Assembly (NCBI GenBank): GCA_902478645.1
Contig: CABSLV010000042.1
Span: forward strand, 1 to 14,029
Source: an uncultured Flavobacteriales bacterium
GTDB lineage: Bacteria > Bacteroidota > Bacteroidia > Flavobacteriales > UBA1820
DNA length: 14,029 nt
Reading direction: 5' to 3'
Shown here one piece after another: positions 1 to 9,236 of the stretch. Within the stretch, counting starts at the first letter, position 1. Each line of letters starts with the position of its first letter. Below the pieces are notes generated by a model, which was not told the DNA's origin, searched no databases, and was given only the letters and a program-made list of their open reading frames with translations. The translations under genes and the position numbers were made by a program.

Positions 1-62
1 GGGCAATGCCCCCGGCGCTTCGCTTGCCCGCCTCAAAAATGTTCGCCCCTACGGGTCGTGCA
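1..62. other. Sequence downstream of the efflux operon, with small inverted repeats
   Basis: This short stretch lies just after the last stop codon of the efflux operon and is cut by the window edge. It contains several small self-complementary pieces: GGGCAA at 1-6 can pair with TTGCCC at 24-29, and CCC-TAC-GGG at about 48-57 can form a very short stem. Read on the minus strand, the second stem is followed by a run of five T, so a weak terminator is possible. The stem is too short to call one with confidence. It may also be part of an interspersed repeat, which cannot be tested here. Confidence 0.25.
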
Positions 63-3000
63 TCAAACCGACACACTGCCCTCCCGACGGAAAACCTTCT
101 CGCGCACCCACGCAAAAAAGCGCCCGGGCTGTTTCTTCCAGCGGGACAAACGCTCCCGGAACGGAATCCTCGCTTTGGGCGGAGCATCGCCCGCTTCCCG
201 GCGGCCTATCCCCATGAAGAGCGGCAGGAAGAAATAGATCCCCGCCAGCGACATGACCAGTCCCCCGATGGTCCCCATGGCCATCGGATACCAGAAGCCT
301 TCCCGCGCACCGACCAAAAACGGCACAAATCCCAGCACGGTGGACAGCACGGTGAGCATGATGGAGGTTATCTTCGAGTTGAAGGCCTTCTTGTACGTAC
401 CCATTTTGCTGCGATGGCAGGCCTTGGCTACGTTGTTGTAGTCGTTGATGATATAGATGGAGGCATTGACCGTAATACCGCTCAGCAGGATCATGGCCGC
501 AAAGCACCCTTCGTCCACCCGCACCTCGAACAGATAATACGTCAGGAACAAGCCGATGAGGGATATCGGAATCCCCATGATCACGGCAAAAGGCTGACGG
601 AGCGAATTGAACAGGATGGAGCAAAGGAAAAAGATGATCACCGCGATGATCCCCAGCACGAAATACAGTCCTCCGGAGGAACTTCCCCACCCCCAGCGGC
701 GGTCGGTATCGATGGAATAACCCACGGGAATCGTCTCTTCGAACTCCTTCTTGAAGTTCTTGAGCACCTTTTCCGCCGAGACGGACGAACCGATATAGTC
801 GTACTGGAGCACCAGGGTGTACTGCTGATTGGACTTGCGCACTTCCTGCGGAGCCTGGGTCTTGACCACATCGCCGAACTGCGCCAAACGATACTGGGTG
901 GAGTCCTCCTGCTCCGCCGTATTGCGCACGTTCCACACGTCGTAGGCGTCCCGCTGACGCGAACGGAGTTTTACCTTCTCCATATACCCGTCGCCCTGGA
1001 CCTGGGCCACGGACGGTTCGCCGAGGATGTCGTAAATGTTCGTATTGACCTGTCCCGGTGCAATGCCCGAATTGGTCATCTGCTGACGGTCGTAGGAGAA
1101 AGTGTATTCGGTATAGTCCTGTTTCTGGTACGAATACTGGGAGTTGATCGACACCTCGCGGATACGCTGGTTGGTGAGCAGGCGTTCTTTCATCGCTAGG
1201 GCGATGCCCCAAAGTTGGTCGTAGTTGTAACCCCGCACCGTGATGGAATTGTTCCCGGCCGACTCGTAGGTGCGGTTGGAGAAATAGTCGCCCACGCCCG
1301 AAACCGACCACTGCGCCCCTCCCAAGGCATTGGCTTTGGATTTGACCTCTTCATCCAACGAAAGGGGAAAGGAAGTCTTCAGTGCCTCCTTGGTGAAAAA
1401 CACCCGGATGCTTGCACTGTTCTTATACACCGAGGTTTGGAACTGGCGGATCTCGGGGAACTCCGAAAGATAGCTCTCCATCTCCATCACCACGGCATTC
1501 ATCTGCTCGAGGGTCGTCCCGGTAGGCATGTAGCCCGACATATACAGGACCGTCTCCTGCCGGTCGTTGCTGTAATACGTCCCGGTGGATACCTTGTCGG
1601 CAAACAGACGGAGCGTACCGCCCAGGGCCTTGTCCACGATGGGTTTTACCTTTTCCTTGTAGGTGGACGAACCGAGGGTCTTGTTGTAGGCCGTCGCCCA
1701 GAAGCCCTCGCCATCGACCTTCTCGGGGAGCTTGAACACCGGCAGGCCGAAAGCCAGGATGAGTATGAGGATCGCCCAAGCCCGATGCCGGTAGATAAAA
1801 CGGATCTGCCGCTCGAAGAAACGGTTGAGGTACACCACCGAACGCTTGCCCCGGAAGCGGGAACGGGTCCACCACCCGGGCAGAAAACGCGACACGGCGA
1901 ATACGTTGCGCTTCTGGTCGTAGATCCCGAACTTGTCCATCAAGGCCGGCACCAGGAACAGCGCCACGAAGAGCGACACCGCCAGATTGATGATGATCAC
2001 CATCGAAAAGTCCTCGAGGGTTACCTTCACGTCGTCCGGCAGGAAAAAGACCACCACAATGGCCGAGATGGTGGTCAGCGTAGCCGCCAGGATGGCCAGG
2101 AAGGCCTTGAAATTGCGCCGGTGTTTCAACTGGTCGGCCATCACGATCGTATTGTCGATGATCAGGCACAAGGAGATGGTGATCCCTGCCAGCGAAGTGA
2201 TGTGTATCTCCACCCCGGCCAAATAATAGAAGATCGCCGAGATGGCCAGCGTGGAGACCATCGAGAAAAGGATCATCGCCAGGTAGCGGAAACTCCTGCT
2301 CACCACCAGCACGAAAAGCAGCAGGATAGCCACCGTGAGTCCGCTGCGGAAATAGATCTTGTCCAGCTCGGCGCGGATATACTCGGTCGTATCGTTCGAC
2401 AGGCTCACCTCGAACCCCGGAGGCATCGCCTCGGTAAGACGGTCCATCGTCTCCCGCACCTGTCGGCTCAGTTCCAGTTGGTTGGCACTCTTCTCGGCAA
2501 ACAGGCGCATCGAAACGGTATTCAGTCCGTTGATGCGGTAATACGACGAAGGCTTTTGCTGCTGATGGCTCGCGCGCACCAGTTTGTCGAGGGTAATGAT
2601 CGTCCCGTCCACTTTCTTGACCGGGATTTGCGAAAGGTTGTCCACATCGAACTCCCCTTGCGGCATGATAGCCAGACGCATCAGTACCACGTTGCCCGAC
2701 AGGTCGATCGTATGGGCCATCCCCAGGTAATTGGTCTGGACGTATTCGTTCACCGCCATGGTAATGTCGGAGGTGGTGATGCCCAAGGCGCGGAGCTGTT
2801 CCAGGTCGTATTCCAGGATCCACTCCATGGGCGTAGCTCCGGAAATATCCACCTGGCTGATCCCCTCGATGCGCGCCAACTTCGGCTGAAGGTTTTCCTC
2901 GGCGTACTGCTGGATCTTGTAGGGAAGTTCCGGGGCATTGATCGTATAGACGATAAACGGCGTGCGGTCCGAGCCGCTGGTTTCGGCGCTGCGCGCCGAA

Positions 3001-3371
3001 ACGGACGGATAAGAAAGCCCCTCGGGGAGTTGCGGCCATACCTGCCGCACGGCGGTGGACACCTCGAAGCGGGCGATGTCCATATCGACCGACTTGTCGA
3101 ACTCCAGGGAAATATAGCCGCTACCCGAAGACGAAACCGACGAGATGTTTTTCACCCCCTGGATACGGGCCAGTACGGCTTCGAGTTTGGAGGTTACCTC
3201 GCTCTCGAGCACAACCCCCGAAGCATTGCGCAGGTTGTACGAAACCGTGATCTGGGGCAGTACGCGCGACGAACTGAGCTTGACCGGCAGCAAGGGCACC
3301 AGAGCGATTCCCATGATCGACAGGGCCACGACCAGGATGATGATGGTAAACGATGGAAAACGCTTGTTCAT
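63..3371 (-). CDS. RND-family efflux permease (second permease of the operon, divergent)
   Basis: This 1102-residue inner-membrane protein has the RND layout: TM1 at about 8-30, a first periplasmic porter region (about 35-335), TM2-TM6 (about 342-480), TM7 at about 531-547, a second periplasmic region, TM8-TM12, and a basic cytoplasmic tail of about 45 residues. RND pumps export drugs, lipophilic compounds or envelope components using the proton gradient. The TM4 motif reads LIIDNTIV, so D406 matches AcrB Asp407 but Asn replaces Asp408. In TM10 (GITVNASI, N969) Asn replaces the AcrB lysine, and in TM11 (KITSIMLT) Thr replaces the arginine. The ATG start at 3371 lies 53 nt after the tolC-like stop and gives a typical RND N-terminus. 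It has no adaptor of its own, so it probably shares the operon's adaptor and channel. The family is clear; the substrate and whether it pumps alone are unknown. Confidence 0.93.
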   Translation of the reverse strand: MNKRFPSFTIIILVVALSIMGIALVPLLPVKLSSSRVLPQITVSYNLRNASGVVLESEVTSKLEAVLARIQGVKNISSVSSSGSGYISLEFDKSVDMDIARFEVSTAVRQVWPQLPEGLSYPSVSARSAETSGSDRTPFIVYTINAPELPYKIQQYAEENLQPKLARIEGISQVDISGATPMEWILEYDLEQLRALGITTSDITMAVNEYVQTNYLGMAHTIDLSGNVVLMRLAIMPQGEFDVDNLSQIPVKKVDGTIITLDKLVRASHQQQKPSSYYRINGLNTVSMRLFAEKSANQLELSRQVRETMDRLTEAMPPGFEVSLSNDTTEYIRAELDKIYFRSGLTVAILLLFVLVVSRSFRYLAMILFSMVSTLAISAIFYYLAGVEIHITSLAGITISLCLIIDNTIVMADQLKHRRNFKAFLAILAATLTTISAIVVVFFLPDDVKVTLEDFSMVIIINLAVSLFVALFLVPALMDKFGIYDQKRNVFAVSRFLPGWWTRSRFRGKRSVVYLNRFFERQIRFIYRHRAWAILILILAFGLPVFKLPEKVDGEGFWATAYNKTLGSSTYKEKVKPIVDKALGGTLRLFADKVSTGTYYSNDRQETVLYMSGYMPTGTTLEQMNAVVMEMESYLSEFPEIRQFQTSVYKNSASIRVFFTKEALKTSFPLSLDEEVKSKANALGGAQWSVSGVGDYFSNRTYESAGNNSITVRGYNYDQLWGIALAMKERLLTNQRIREVSINSQYSYQKQDYTEYTFSYDRQQMTNSGIAPGQVNTNIYDILGEPSVAQVQGDGYMEKVKLRSRQRDAYDVWNVRNTAEQEDSTQYRLAQFGDVVKTQAPQEVRKSNQQYTLVLQYDYIGSSVSAEKVLKNFKKEFEETIPVGYSIDTDRRWGWGSSSGGLYFVLGIIAVIIFFLCSILFNSLRQPFAVIMGIPISLIGLFLTYYLFEVRVDEGCFAAMILLSGITVNASIYIINDYNNVAKACHRSKMGTYKKAFNSKITSIMLTVLSTVLGFVPFLVGAREGFWYPMAMGTIGGLVMSLAGIYFFLPLFMGIGRREAGDAPPKARIPFRERLSRWKKQPGRFFAWVREKVFRREGSVSV

Positions 3372-3424
3372 AGCACGGTCAAAGGGTAGAGGGATTCAAA
3401 ATCCGGGAGGCTTCCCCCGCGGGA

Positions 3425-4954
3425 TTACCGCCGGGAAGTGAGCATCGAATACATGAGGTCGAAATTTTCGGAAAGGGACATCCCGTTCTCGAAGTCGAAG
3501 AGCGTCAGTTTCTTTATCTTGGCATAGCTGTCCCAGTAGTTTCGCAAGGCCGTGATGTAGTTGGTCTGCGCCGTATTCTGCCGGGAGAAGGCGGAGGTGA
3601 GGTCGGTTACGTTGGCCTTGCCGATGATAAAGCGCTCCATGGTGTTGCGATACACCTGCCGGGCCAGTTCGAGCGCCTCGAGGGAAGACTTGGCCAGATC
3701 GAGCTGGATGTTGAATTCGCTCACGGTCATGATCACGTCCTGCTCGAGCGAGATGCGATCCTGCTCGATGGAGACCATCTCCATGTCGTAGTTGCTCTTG
3801 GCGATGTTGTACCGCCCTTTGGCAATGCCCCAATCGACAATGGGGATGCTCAAACCCACCGACACCTGATCCTGGCGCTGGAGGTTTCGGTACGCCGAAC
3901 CGAGGGTTTCGGCCGCCTGGTTGAAGCCTACGCTGGCACGCAGGGTCGCCGAAAACCGGCTCTCCACCTTGGCTTTCTGCATGGCGGATTCCACTTCGAG
4001 TTCCCGGCGGCGGAATTCCATGATCTGAGGATTGTTGGTCGTGGCGTAGGAAAGCGCCTTTTCCGGATCGATAAAACTCTCGACCGGCAGATCGGGTATC
4101 TCCAGTTCGATGTCCACATCCTCGGGCAGATTCAGGTACGAAGTCAGGCTGAACTTGGCTCGCTTGAGCTCCAGACGGTAATTTTCCAGCGAATTGCGGG
4201 CATCGACCACATCGAGTTTGAGGGAAAGCAAGTCCGACTTGGAGATCGAGGCGATGTCGTACTTCTGTTGTCCGATGGCATACAGGGTATCGGCATTGGC
4301 CAGGTTGGCCTGCCCCATCTTGTAGTTTTCCTGGGCCATCACCAAGGCAAAGAACAAATCGGTCACCTGCTGGGCGATGTCCTCCATGTTGTAGAGCAAG
4401 GTACGTTTGGCCGCTTCGTATTTGATCGGTTCGATGCGCTTGTCCCACCGGTACTGGTTGTAACCGAACAGCGGCTGGTAGTACCCGATGCGGAACGGGG
4501 TGGCGGAAAACTGCTGCTGGTCCGCGTCGCCGAAATTCCTGTAAAAGGACAAGTCGCTCTCGATGTAAAACGTACCGCCCAGCGGTCCGACGTTCTGCTG
4601 GACGCTCAACCCGAGGGAAGAAGAAATATTCTGCTGCGGACGGTACTCGTCGGTATTGGTGTCCGAATTGTAACGCAACACGAAATTCTGGTTGTAACTG
4701 ATCGGGGTCGAGGTCAGGTTGAGCTGCGGCAAGTTTTGCGCCTTGTAGGTGCGGTACTGCCAATAGGAGGACAGATACGAATGCCGCGCCCGGAACGAAG
4801 CCAAGGAGCTGTCCGTGGCCAGCGAGATGGCCTGCCGCAGGGTGAGTTGACGGGGCGCTTCCGAGGACTCCTGTTGGGCAGCCACCGGGAGCGAACCAAT
4901 AGCCAGCAGAAGGACGATTCCTATCCGGGAGACGGAAAAACGATGCTTTCTCAT
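3425..4954 (-). CDS. TolC-family outer-membrane efflux protein
   Basis: This 509-residue protein is the likely outer-membrane channel of the pump. A signal peptide (basic MRKHR start, hydrophobic core at about 11-22, VAA|QQ cleavage after about residue 26) precedes the mature chain. There is no lipobox cysteine. Two outer-membrane efflux repeats are recognisable: the first around KYDIASISKSDLLSLKLD (about residues 228-260), and the second ending with IGKANVTDLTSAFSRQNTAQ and a WDSYAKIKKLTLFDFE end, a form familiar from Bacteroidetes TolC homologues. The ATG overlaps the stop of the upstream permease in an ATGA tetramer (4951-4954), which indicates translational coupling. The order adaptor-permease-channel-permease implies one channel serving both permeases. 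Family assignment is firm; the substrate is unknown. Confidence 0.93.
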   Translation of the reverse strand: MRKHRFSVSRIGIVLLLAIGSLPVAAQQESSEAPRQLTLRQAISLATDSSLASFRARHSYLSSYWQYRTYKAQNLPQLNLTSTPISYNQNFVLRYNSDTNTDEYRPQQNISSSLGLSVQQNVGPLGGTFYIESDLSFYRNFGDADQQQFSATPFRIGYYQPLFGYNQYRWDKRIEPIKYEAAKRTLLYNMEDIAQQVTDLFFALVMAQENYKMGQANLANADTLYAIGQQKYDIASISKSDLLSLKLDVVDARNSLENYRLELKRAKFSLTSYLNLPEDVDIELEIPDLPVESFIDPEKALSYATTNNPQIMEFRRRELEVESAMQKAKVESRFSATLRASVGFNQAAETLGSAYRNLQRQDQVSVGLSIPIVDWGIAKGRYNIAKSNYDMEMVSIEQDRISLEQDVIMTVSEFNIQLDLAKSSLEALELARQVYRNTMERFIIGKANVTDLTSAFSRQNTAQTNYITALRNYWDSYAKIKKLTLFDFENGMSLSENFDLMYSMLTSRR

Positions 4955-7900
4955 AAGTCCGTTGCTTTTTCGATGCTTTTACCAGAAATGAGGGCTACCT
5001 CCGCTTCCTTTTCCTTGCGGTCGCCCTTGCTGTAAATGAACCAGTAGATCACCGGAATGACATACAGGCTGATGGGCGTGCCCACCAACATGCCGCCAAT
5101 GATGGACAGGGACAAAGGAGCCTGGAGTTCGCTACCCATGTCGCTGCTGAACAACAGCGGCACCATGGCCAGGATGGTCGTCAGGCTGGTCATGACGATG
5201 GCCCGCAAACGCCGGTGCCCGGCTATGTGGATAGCCTGGAGAGTTGGCATCCCCCCTTTACGCAACTGGTTGATGATATCGATCTTGAGGATCGAGTCGT
5301 TGATCACGATACCGCAAGCCACCACCATACCGATGACCGACATCACGTTGATCGAATTGCCGCACACCCACAGCATGAGCAGCGCAGCGGCGATATCGAT
5401 CGGGATCTCGAGCAGGACGATCAGCGGCTGGGCCAGCGACTCGAACTGCGCCGCCAGGATAAAGTACAACAGCAGCAGCGAGATCCCCAGTACGATCGCC
5501 ATCTCGAGGAACAGTTCCCGGTTGGTAAACACGCTGCCTGTAAAATCGGCATCATACTGCCCGCTCTGCAGGGTCTCTTCCCGGATCTGCGCCACCAGCC
5601 GGTCGGGATGCTCCACCCCGGTATAGTTCACCGGGACGTACTCGCCGTTCTTTCCGGCATAGATCGTCTTGAAGTCCACCCCTTGGGTTACGCGGATAAA
5701 ACTGGACAGAGGCACCTGCGCCGGCAACCCTCCGTCCTGGGCCGAACCGGGGATCGACACCATCGTGCGCGAGAAGACCTCATCGAGGTCCCTCTCCCGG
5801 CTGGAAATGACGATGGGCAGATACTGTTGGTTCGAACGCAGGGTGGAAACCGTATTTTCCCCGAAAAGGGTGCTGAGCGTCCCGGAAATCTGGTCGAACG
5901 ACACCCCGTAGAGGATCAGCGCGCGCGAATCCACCGTTACGTTGATCTGGTTGGACAGGGGCAACTGCGCCTTCCCGCCCGTACGCACAGCCAGCGTGTC
6001 GATAAAGGCCAGCAGCGAATCCACATGAGGCTCCATCTCATTTTCCCGGCGGAGGATCTGCGCGGTAAATTCGGCCTCCGAAGTATCGAATACCTTCTCG
6101 AACACATTCTCCGGCGGAGAAACGCTCACTTTGGCTTTCGGGTATTTCCGGCCGATGTAGTCCAACACGCGGCCGGTAACCGCCTCGATGGTTTCCGTAT
6201 CGAAACTCTTGAGATAGATGCTCGTCTCGGAGGCCATCAACTGCCCGTCGCCCTGCAGGAGGAACTGCTGCTCGCCCACCAAAGCCGAACTCTGCAATAC
6301 CGAGTCGCTCTGTACCGCCGCCAACAGGTCGAGGGTGCGGGCCCGGTTTTCATCCACATGGATGTTCTCGTTCCATTCGACCGTTACGATATTCTCACTG
6401 TGGTCCAGGTACGGCATCTTGCGCTTTTCCACCACCTGAAACAAAAAGAAGATCAGCGGGAATACCAGCAGCAACGACGGGGTGATCCACCGCCGGTTGG
6501 AGAAAATCCAGACAAAACCCTTGTCGTACCAGCGGAATAGAAAGTCGAGGTTGACCCGGTCGAAAAAGCGCTTGACGACTCCCGGAGCTCGCAAAGCCTG
6601 AAGCTTTTTGCTGCCATACACGATCCGGTAAGCCACCGGCAGGAAGAAAATACCCACGATGTACGAAGCGGCCAGACCCAGGCTGACTGAAACGGCCTGG
6701 TCGTAAAACAACGCGCCGGCTATGCCGCTGACAAAGACCAAGGGGACAAATACCGCAATGGTCGTCAGGATCGAGGACAAGAGCGGCGTGATGATCTCGT
6801 TGGTACCCCGGATGCAGGCCTGGTCGAGCAGTCCGTCCTTTTCCCGGTACTGGGAGATATTGTCCGTAACGATGATCGAACTGTCTATCATCATACCCAG
6901 AGCCAGGATGAGCCCCGAGAGGGAAATGATGTTGAGCGAAAGCCCACACAGGTAGTAAAACAACATGCTGATCACCAGCGCTACGACCAAACCCAGGGAG
7001 ATGATCAGCGGGGTGCGCACATCCTTGAAGAACAGAATGGAAATGATGCAGATCAAGAGCAAACCCTGCCAGAGGTTGCTTTGGAGGTTGCTCAAGGTAA
7101 AATCCAGCAGTTCCGTCTGGTTTTGCGACACATCGAACGAAATGGTCGGGTATTGCTTTTCGAGCCGGGAGATGGCTTGGTTGACGGACTTCTTCAAACC
7201 CTCCATGCTGGCGTCGGACTGCTTGATCACCGAAAAGACGATGGAACGTTTGCCGTTGAAATACGAATAGCCTACCACCTTTTCCGGAGAAATGACCACC
7301 TGCGCCACGTCGGAGAGGCGGTACATCCGGCCGTTTTTCTCGAAGTAGATGTTCTCGACATCCTCCCGGGTGCGCAACACCGAGGAAAACTTGACGTTGT
7401 ACTCGTAATACCCGTCCTGGATGGTCATCGGGCTGGGTTCGGCGTTGTTGCGGACAAGGATTTGCTCCAGTTCGTCGATCGTGAGCCCGACCGAGGTCAT
7501 GCGGGATTCGTCCGGTATGACCGACAACTGGCGGGATTCGGTACCGGTACCGTCCACCATCGCCACTTCGGGCAACTGCTCCAGGCGGCGTTTGATCACG
7601 TTGGTGGCAAAATCCGACAGTTCGAGGAATTTCTCGCTGTCCGTATCCTCAAAGGGAAGGTCTTCCTTGAGCGTGAGGTTGAGATTGAACACCGGCAGGT
7701 CGGTGGCCGAAGCCTTGATCACGCGGGGACGCTCCAGGTCCTTGGGCAGGGAATTCATCGCCGCGTCGATCTTTTCGTTCACCTCGATGAACGTGTAGTC
7801 GGTATCGGTGCCGTAGCCGAAGCGCATCCGGATCACCGCCTGCCCGTCGCGGGTGCGGCTTTCGATGCTGCTCAAGTGGGCCACCTGCAAGAGTTGGGAA

Positions 7901-8097
7901 CGGATGCGGCGCACGACGTTGTTTTCGAGCTGGCGCGCCGAAGTGCTGGGCGAAGATATCTGCACGGTGATCTCCGGGATGGAGATGTCGGGCAGGAGCG
8001 ATACCGGCAGGGTAAAATACGTGATCACCCCGAGTATCACGGCCGCCAGGAACGACATCATCACTGCCACCGGCTTGTGGATGAGAAACTTTATCAC
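4951..8097 (-). CDS. RND-family efflux permease (AcrB/HAE-like, first permease of the operon)
   Basis: This 1048-residue inner-membrane transporter is close to the usual AcrB length. The N-terminus MIKFLIHKPVAVMM is typical of RND pumps. TM1 lies at about 10-30, the first periplasmic loop at about 35-335, TM2-TM6 at about 342-490, TM7 at about 538-554, and TM8 begins at about 865. The TM4 motif reads MIDSSIIV: D405 matches AcrB Asp407, but Ser replaces Asp408. TM10 reads GIVINDSILKID, with Asn933 where AcrB has Lys940. TM11 keeps the arginine and threonine (LRAIVMTS, about R965 and T970). The start is GTG at 8097; an in-frame stop lies at 8119-8121 and there is no ATG between. It follows the adaptor gene by 65 nt and overlaps the channel gene by 4 nt. 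It is an RND exporter in family terms; whether it moves drugs, lipids or another compound cannot be read from sequence. Confidence 0.95.
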   Translation of the reverse strand: MIKFLIHKPVAVMMSFLAAVILGVITYFTLPVSLLPDISIPEITVQISSPSTSARQLENNVVRRIRSQLLQVAHLSSIESRTRDGQAVIRMRFGYGTDTDYTFIEVNEKIDAAMNSLPKDLERPRVIKASATDLPVFNLNLTLKEDLPFEDTDSEKFLELSDFATNVIKRRLEQLPEVAMVDGTGTESRQLSVIPDESRMTSVGLTIDELEQILVRNNAEPSPMTIQDGYYEYNVKFSSVLRTREDVENIYFEKNGRMYRLSDVAQVVISPEKVVGYSYFNGKRSIVFSVIKQSDASMEGLKKSVNQAISRLEKQYPTISFDVSQNQTELLDFTLSNLQSNLWQGLLLICIISILFFKDVRTPLIISLGLVVALVISMLFYYLCGLSLNIISLSGLILALGMMIDSSIIVTDNISQYREKDGLLDQACIRGTNEIITPLLSSILTTIAVFVPLVFVSGIAGALFYDQAVSVSLGLAASYIVGIFFLPVAYRIVYGSKKLQALRAPGVVKRFFDRVNLDFLFRWYDKGFVWIFSNRRWITPSLLLVFPLIFFLFQVVEKRKMPYLDHSENIVTVEWNENIHVDENRARTLDLLAAVQSDSVLQSSALVGEQQFLLQGDGQLMASETSIYLKSFDTETIEAVTGRVLDYIGRKYPKAKVSVSPPENVFEKVFDTSEAEFTAQILRRENEMEPHVDSLLAFIDTLAVRTGGKAQLPLSNQINVTVDSRALILYGVSFDQISGTLSTLFGENTVSTLRSNQQYLPIVISSRERDLDEVFSRTMVSIPGSAQDGGLPAQVPLSSFIRVTQGVDFKTIYAGKNGEYVPVNYTGVEHPDRLVAQIREETLQSGQYDADFTGSVFTNRELFLEMAIVLGISLLLLYFILAAQFESLAQPLIVLLEIPIDIAAALLMLWVCGNSINVMSVIGMVVACGIVINDSILKIDIINQLRKGGMPTLQAIHIAGHRRLRAIVMTSLTTILAMVPLLFSSDMGSELQAPLSLSIIGGMLVGTPISLYVIPVIYWFIYSKGDRKEKEAEVALISGKSIEKATDL

Positions 8098-8162
8098 GCT
8101 TTTGTTGGATTTTTCGGTTCAACGGATCCCTGAAAGCACCCTCGGGACGAGCGTACGGACGG

Positions 8163-9236
8163 TCATTCGATCACGCGGTCTATCTTGACCGGGACATCGT
8201 GCGCCAGGTTCATGTTTCCGCTCACGATGACCGTATCGCCTTCGTGAAGGCCGTCCTCGACCACCATCTGGCGGCTGTTTTCCTCGCCGGCCTCGATGTA
8301 GTTCCAGTACGAACGCCCTTTTTTATACGTGAAGATCACGCTGCGCCCGCCCGAACGCAATACCATGGACGTCTTGGGCACGACCAGTTTGTCGGGCACC
8401 GGGTCTTCGATGGCCACCCGGACATTCATCCCGTCGTAAAGTTCGCCCCGGCTGTCGGGTACCGTGGCCGACACCTTGACCAGCCCCGTTTTGTCCACGA
8501 TGGGGTTCACCTGGGTGATCCGGCCTTTGAACGTCTTGCTCATGTCGGCAAAAGGCGACACGGAGACCTCCCGACCTTTTTCGACCATCGGCAGTTCGCC
8601 TTCCAGGACGGAAAAATCGACGGACATCGCCCCGTCGCCCACGATGGTGCAGAAAGCCTCGGAGGTGGACGCCGTGTTGTGTACCTTGGAAAACAGGTTG
8701 GCTACCGTCCCGTCGAAAGGCGCGTAAAGCGTAGCATCGCGGTAGGCGCGCAAAGCCAGTTGGTAGCTGCTCTCGGCCGTATCGTATCCGCTCTTGACCC
8801 GCAAGAGCTGCATCTCCTGCTGCGGTACGGAAGCCGTATCGCGGATGTTGTACCCCCGGCCGATCAACTCGTCCTGAAGGTCGAGGTAGGCCCTGTCCAA
8901 AGCCGACTTTTTGGCCAAAAGATCGGCTTCCAACTTGTAGGTATCGATCCGGGCCAATTTCTGGCCTTTCTTCACCCGGTCGCCGTTGGAGACATAGATA
9001 TCGGTAATGGGCTCGGCGGACGAGAAGCGCAGGTCGGCCTTGCGGGCAGCCACCACATTGCCGTTGGCGATCAACTCCCGCAGGAAATCGCCCCGGTGCA
9101 ACACCATCACATCGACCGTGGGGTCTTCGGATTTAAGCACCTGGGAGACATTCTGTTCCTTTTCATCTTTCTCTCCGCCGCAGGCAACCAGAAAAAGCAG
9201 AAGGGCAAAGCCCGGCAAAAACGAGTGCGCTTTCAT
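8163..9236 (-). CDS. RND efflux periplasmic adaptor (membrane fusion) lipoprotein
   Basis: This 357-residue HlyD/AcrA-type adaptor should bridge the inner-membrane permease and the TolC-like channel. The N-terminus has a lipoprotein signal ending in LVAC, so Cys19 would be lipidated and the protein anchored at the membrane facing the periplasm. A lipoyl half-domain (about 66-98, with ITDIYVSNGDRVKKGQKL) leads into an alpha-hairpin (about 99-167), the second lipoyl half (ATLYAPFDGTVANL, about 168-181), a beta-barrel (about 200-275) and a membrane-proximal domain with LVVPKTSMV (about 284-292). I chose the ATG at 9236; an in-frame TTG two codons upstream (9242) is possible but less likely. It is the first gene of the operon and the only adaptor for two permeases. 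No Shine-Dalgarno sequence precedes it, as is usual in Bacteroidetes. Confidence 0.93.
   Translation of the reverse strand: MKAHSFLPGFALLLFLVACGGEKDEKEQNVSQVLKSEDPTVDVMVLHRGDFLRELIANGNVVAARKADLRFSSAEPITDIYVSNGDRVKKGQKLARIDTYKLEADLLAKKSALDRAYLDLQDELIGRGYNIRDTASVPQQEMQLLRVKSGYDTAESSYQLALRAYRDATLYAPFDGTVANLFSKVHNTASTSEAFCTIVGDGAMSVDFSVLEGELPMVEKGREVSVSPFADMSKTFKGRITQVNPIVDKTGLVKVSATVPDSRGELYDGMNVRVAIEDPVPDKLVVPKTSMVLRSGGRSVIFTYKKGRSYWNYIEAGEENSRQMVVEDGLHEGDTVIVSGNMNLAHDVPVKIDRVIE

Noticed and set aside
1215..3389. 724-codon open frame on the plus strand, opposite the second RND permease
   Set aside because: It is the antisense shadow of a clear RND gene: rich in His, Arg, Gly and Gln, with no recognisable domain. 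GC-biased third positions in the real gene keep the opposite strand free of stops.
3372..3424. Small hairpin and the palindrome CCCGCGGG between the TolC-like gene and the second permease
   Set aside because: The stem is only about four base pairs followed by four T, too weak for a terminator, and the spacing fits one transcript.
5215..6540. 441-codon open frame on the plus strand opposite the first RND permease, with similar ones at 6-1199, 7081-8133 and 8199-9308
   Set aside because: Same antisense effect over strongly supported genes; the compositions are unnatural and show no domains.
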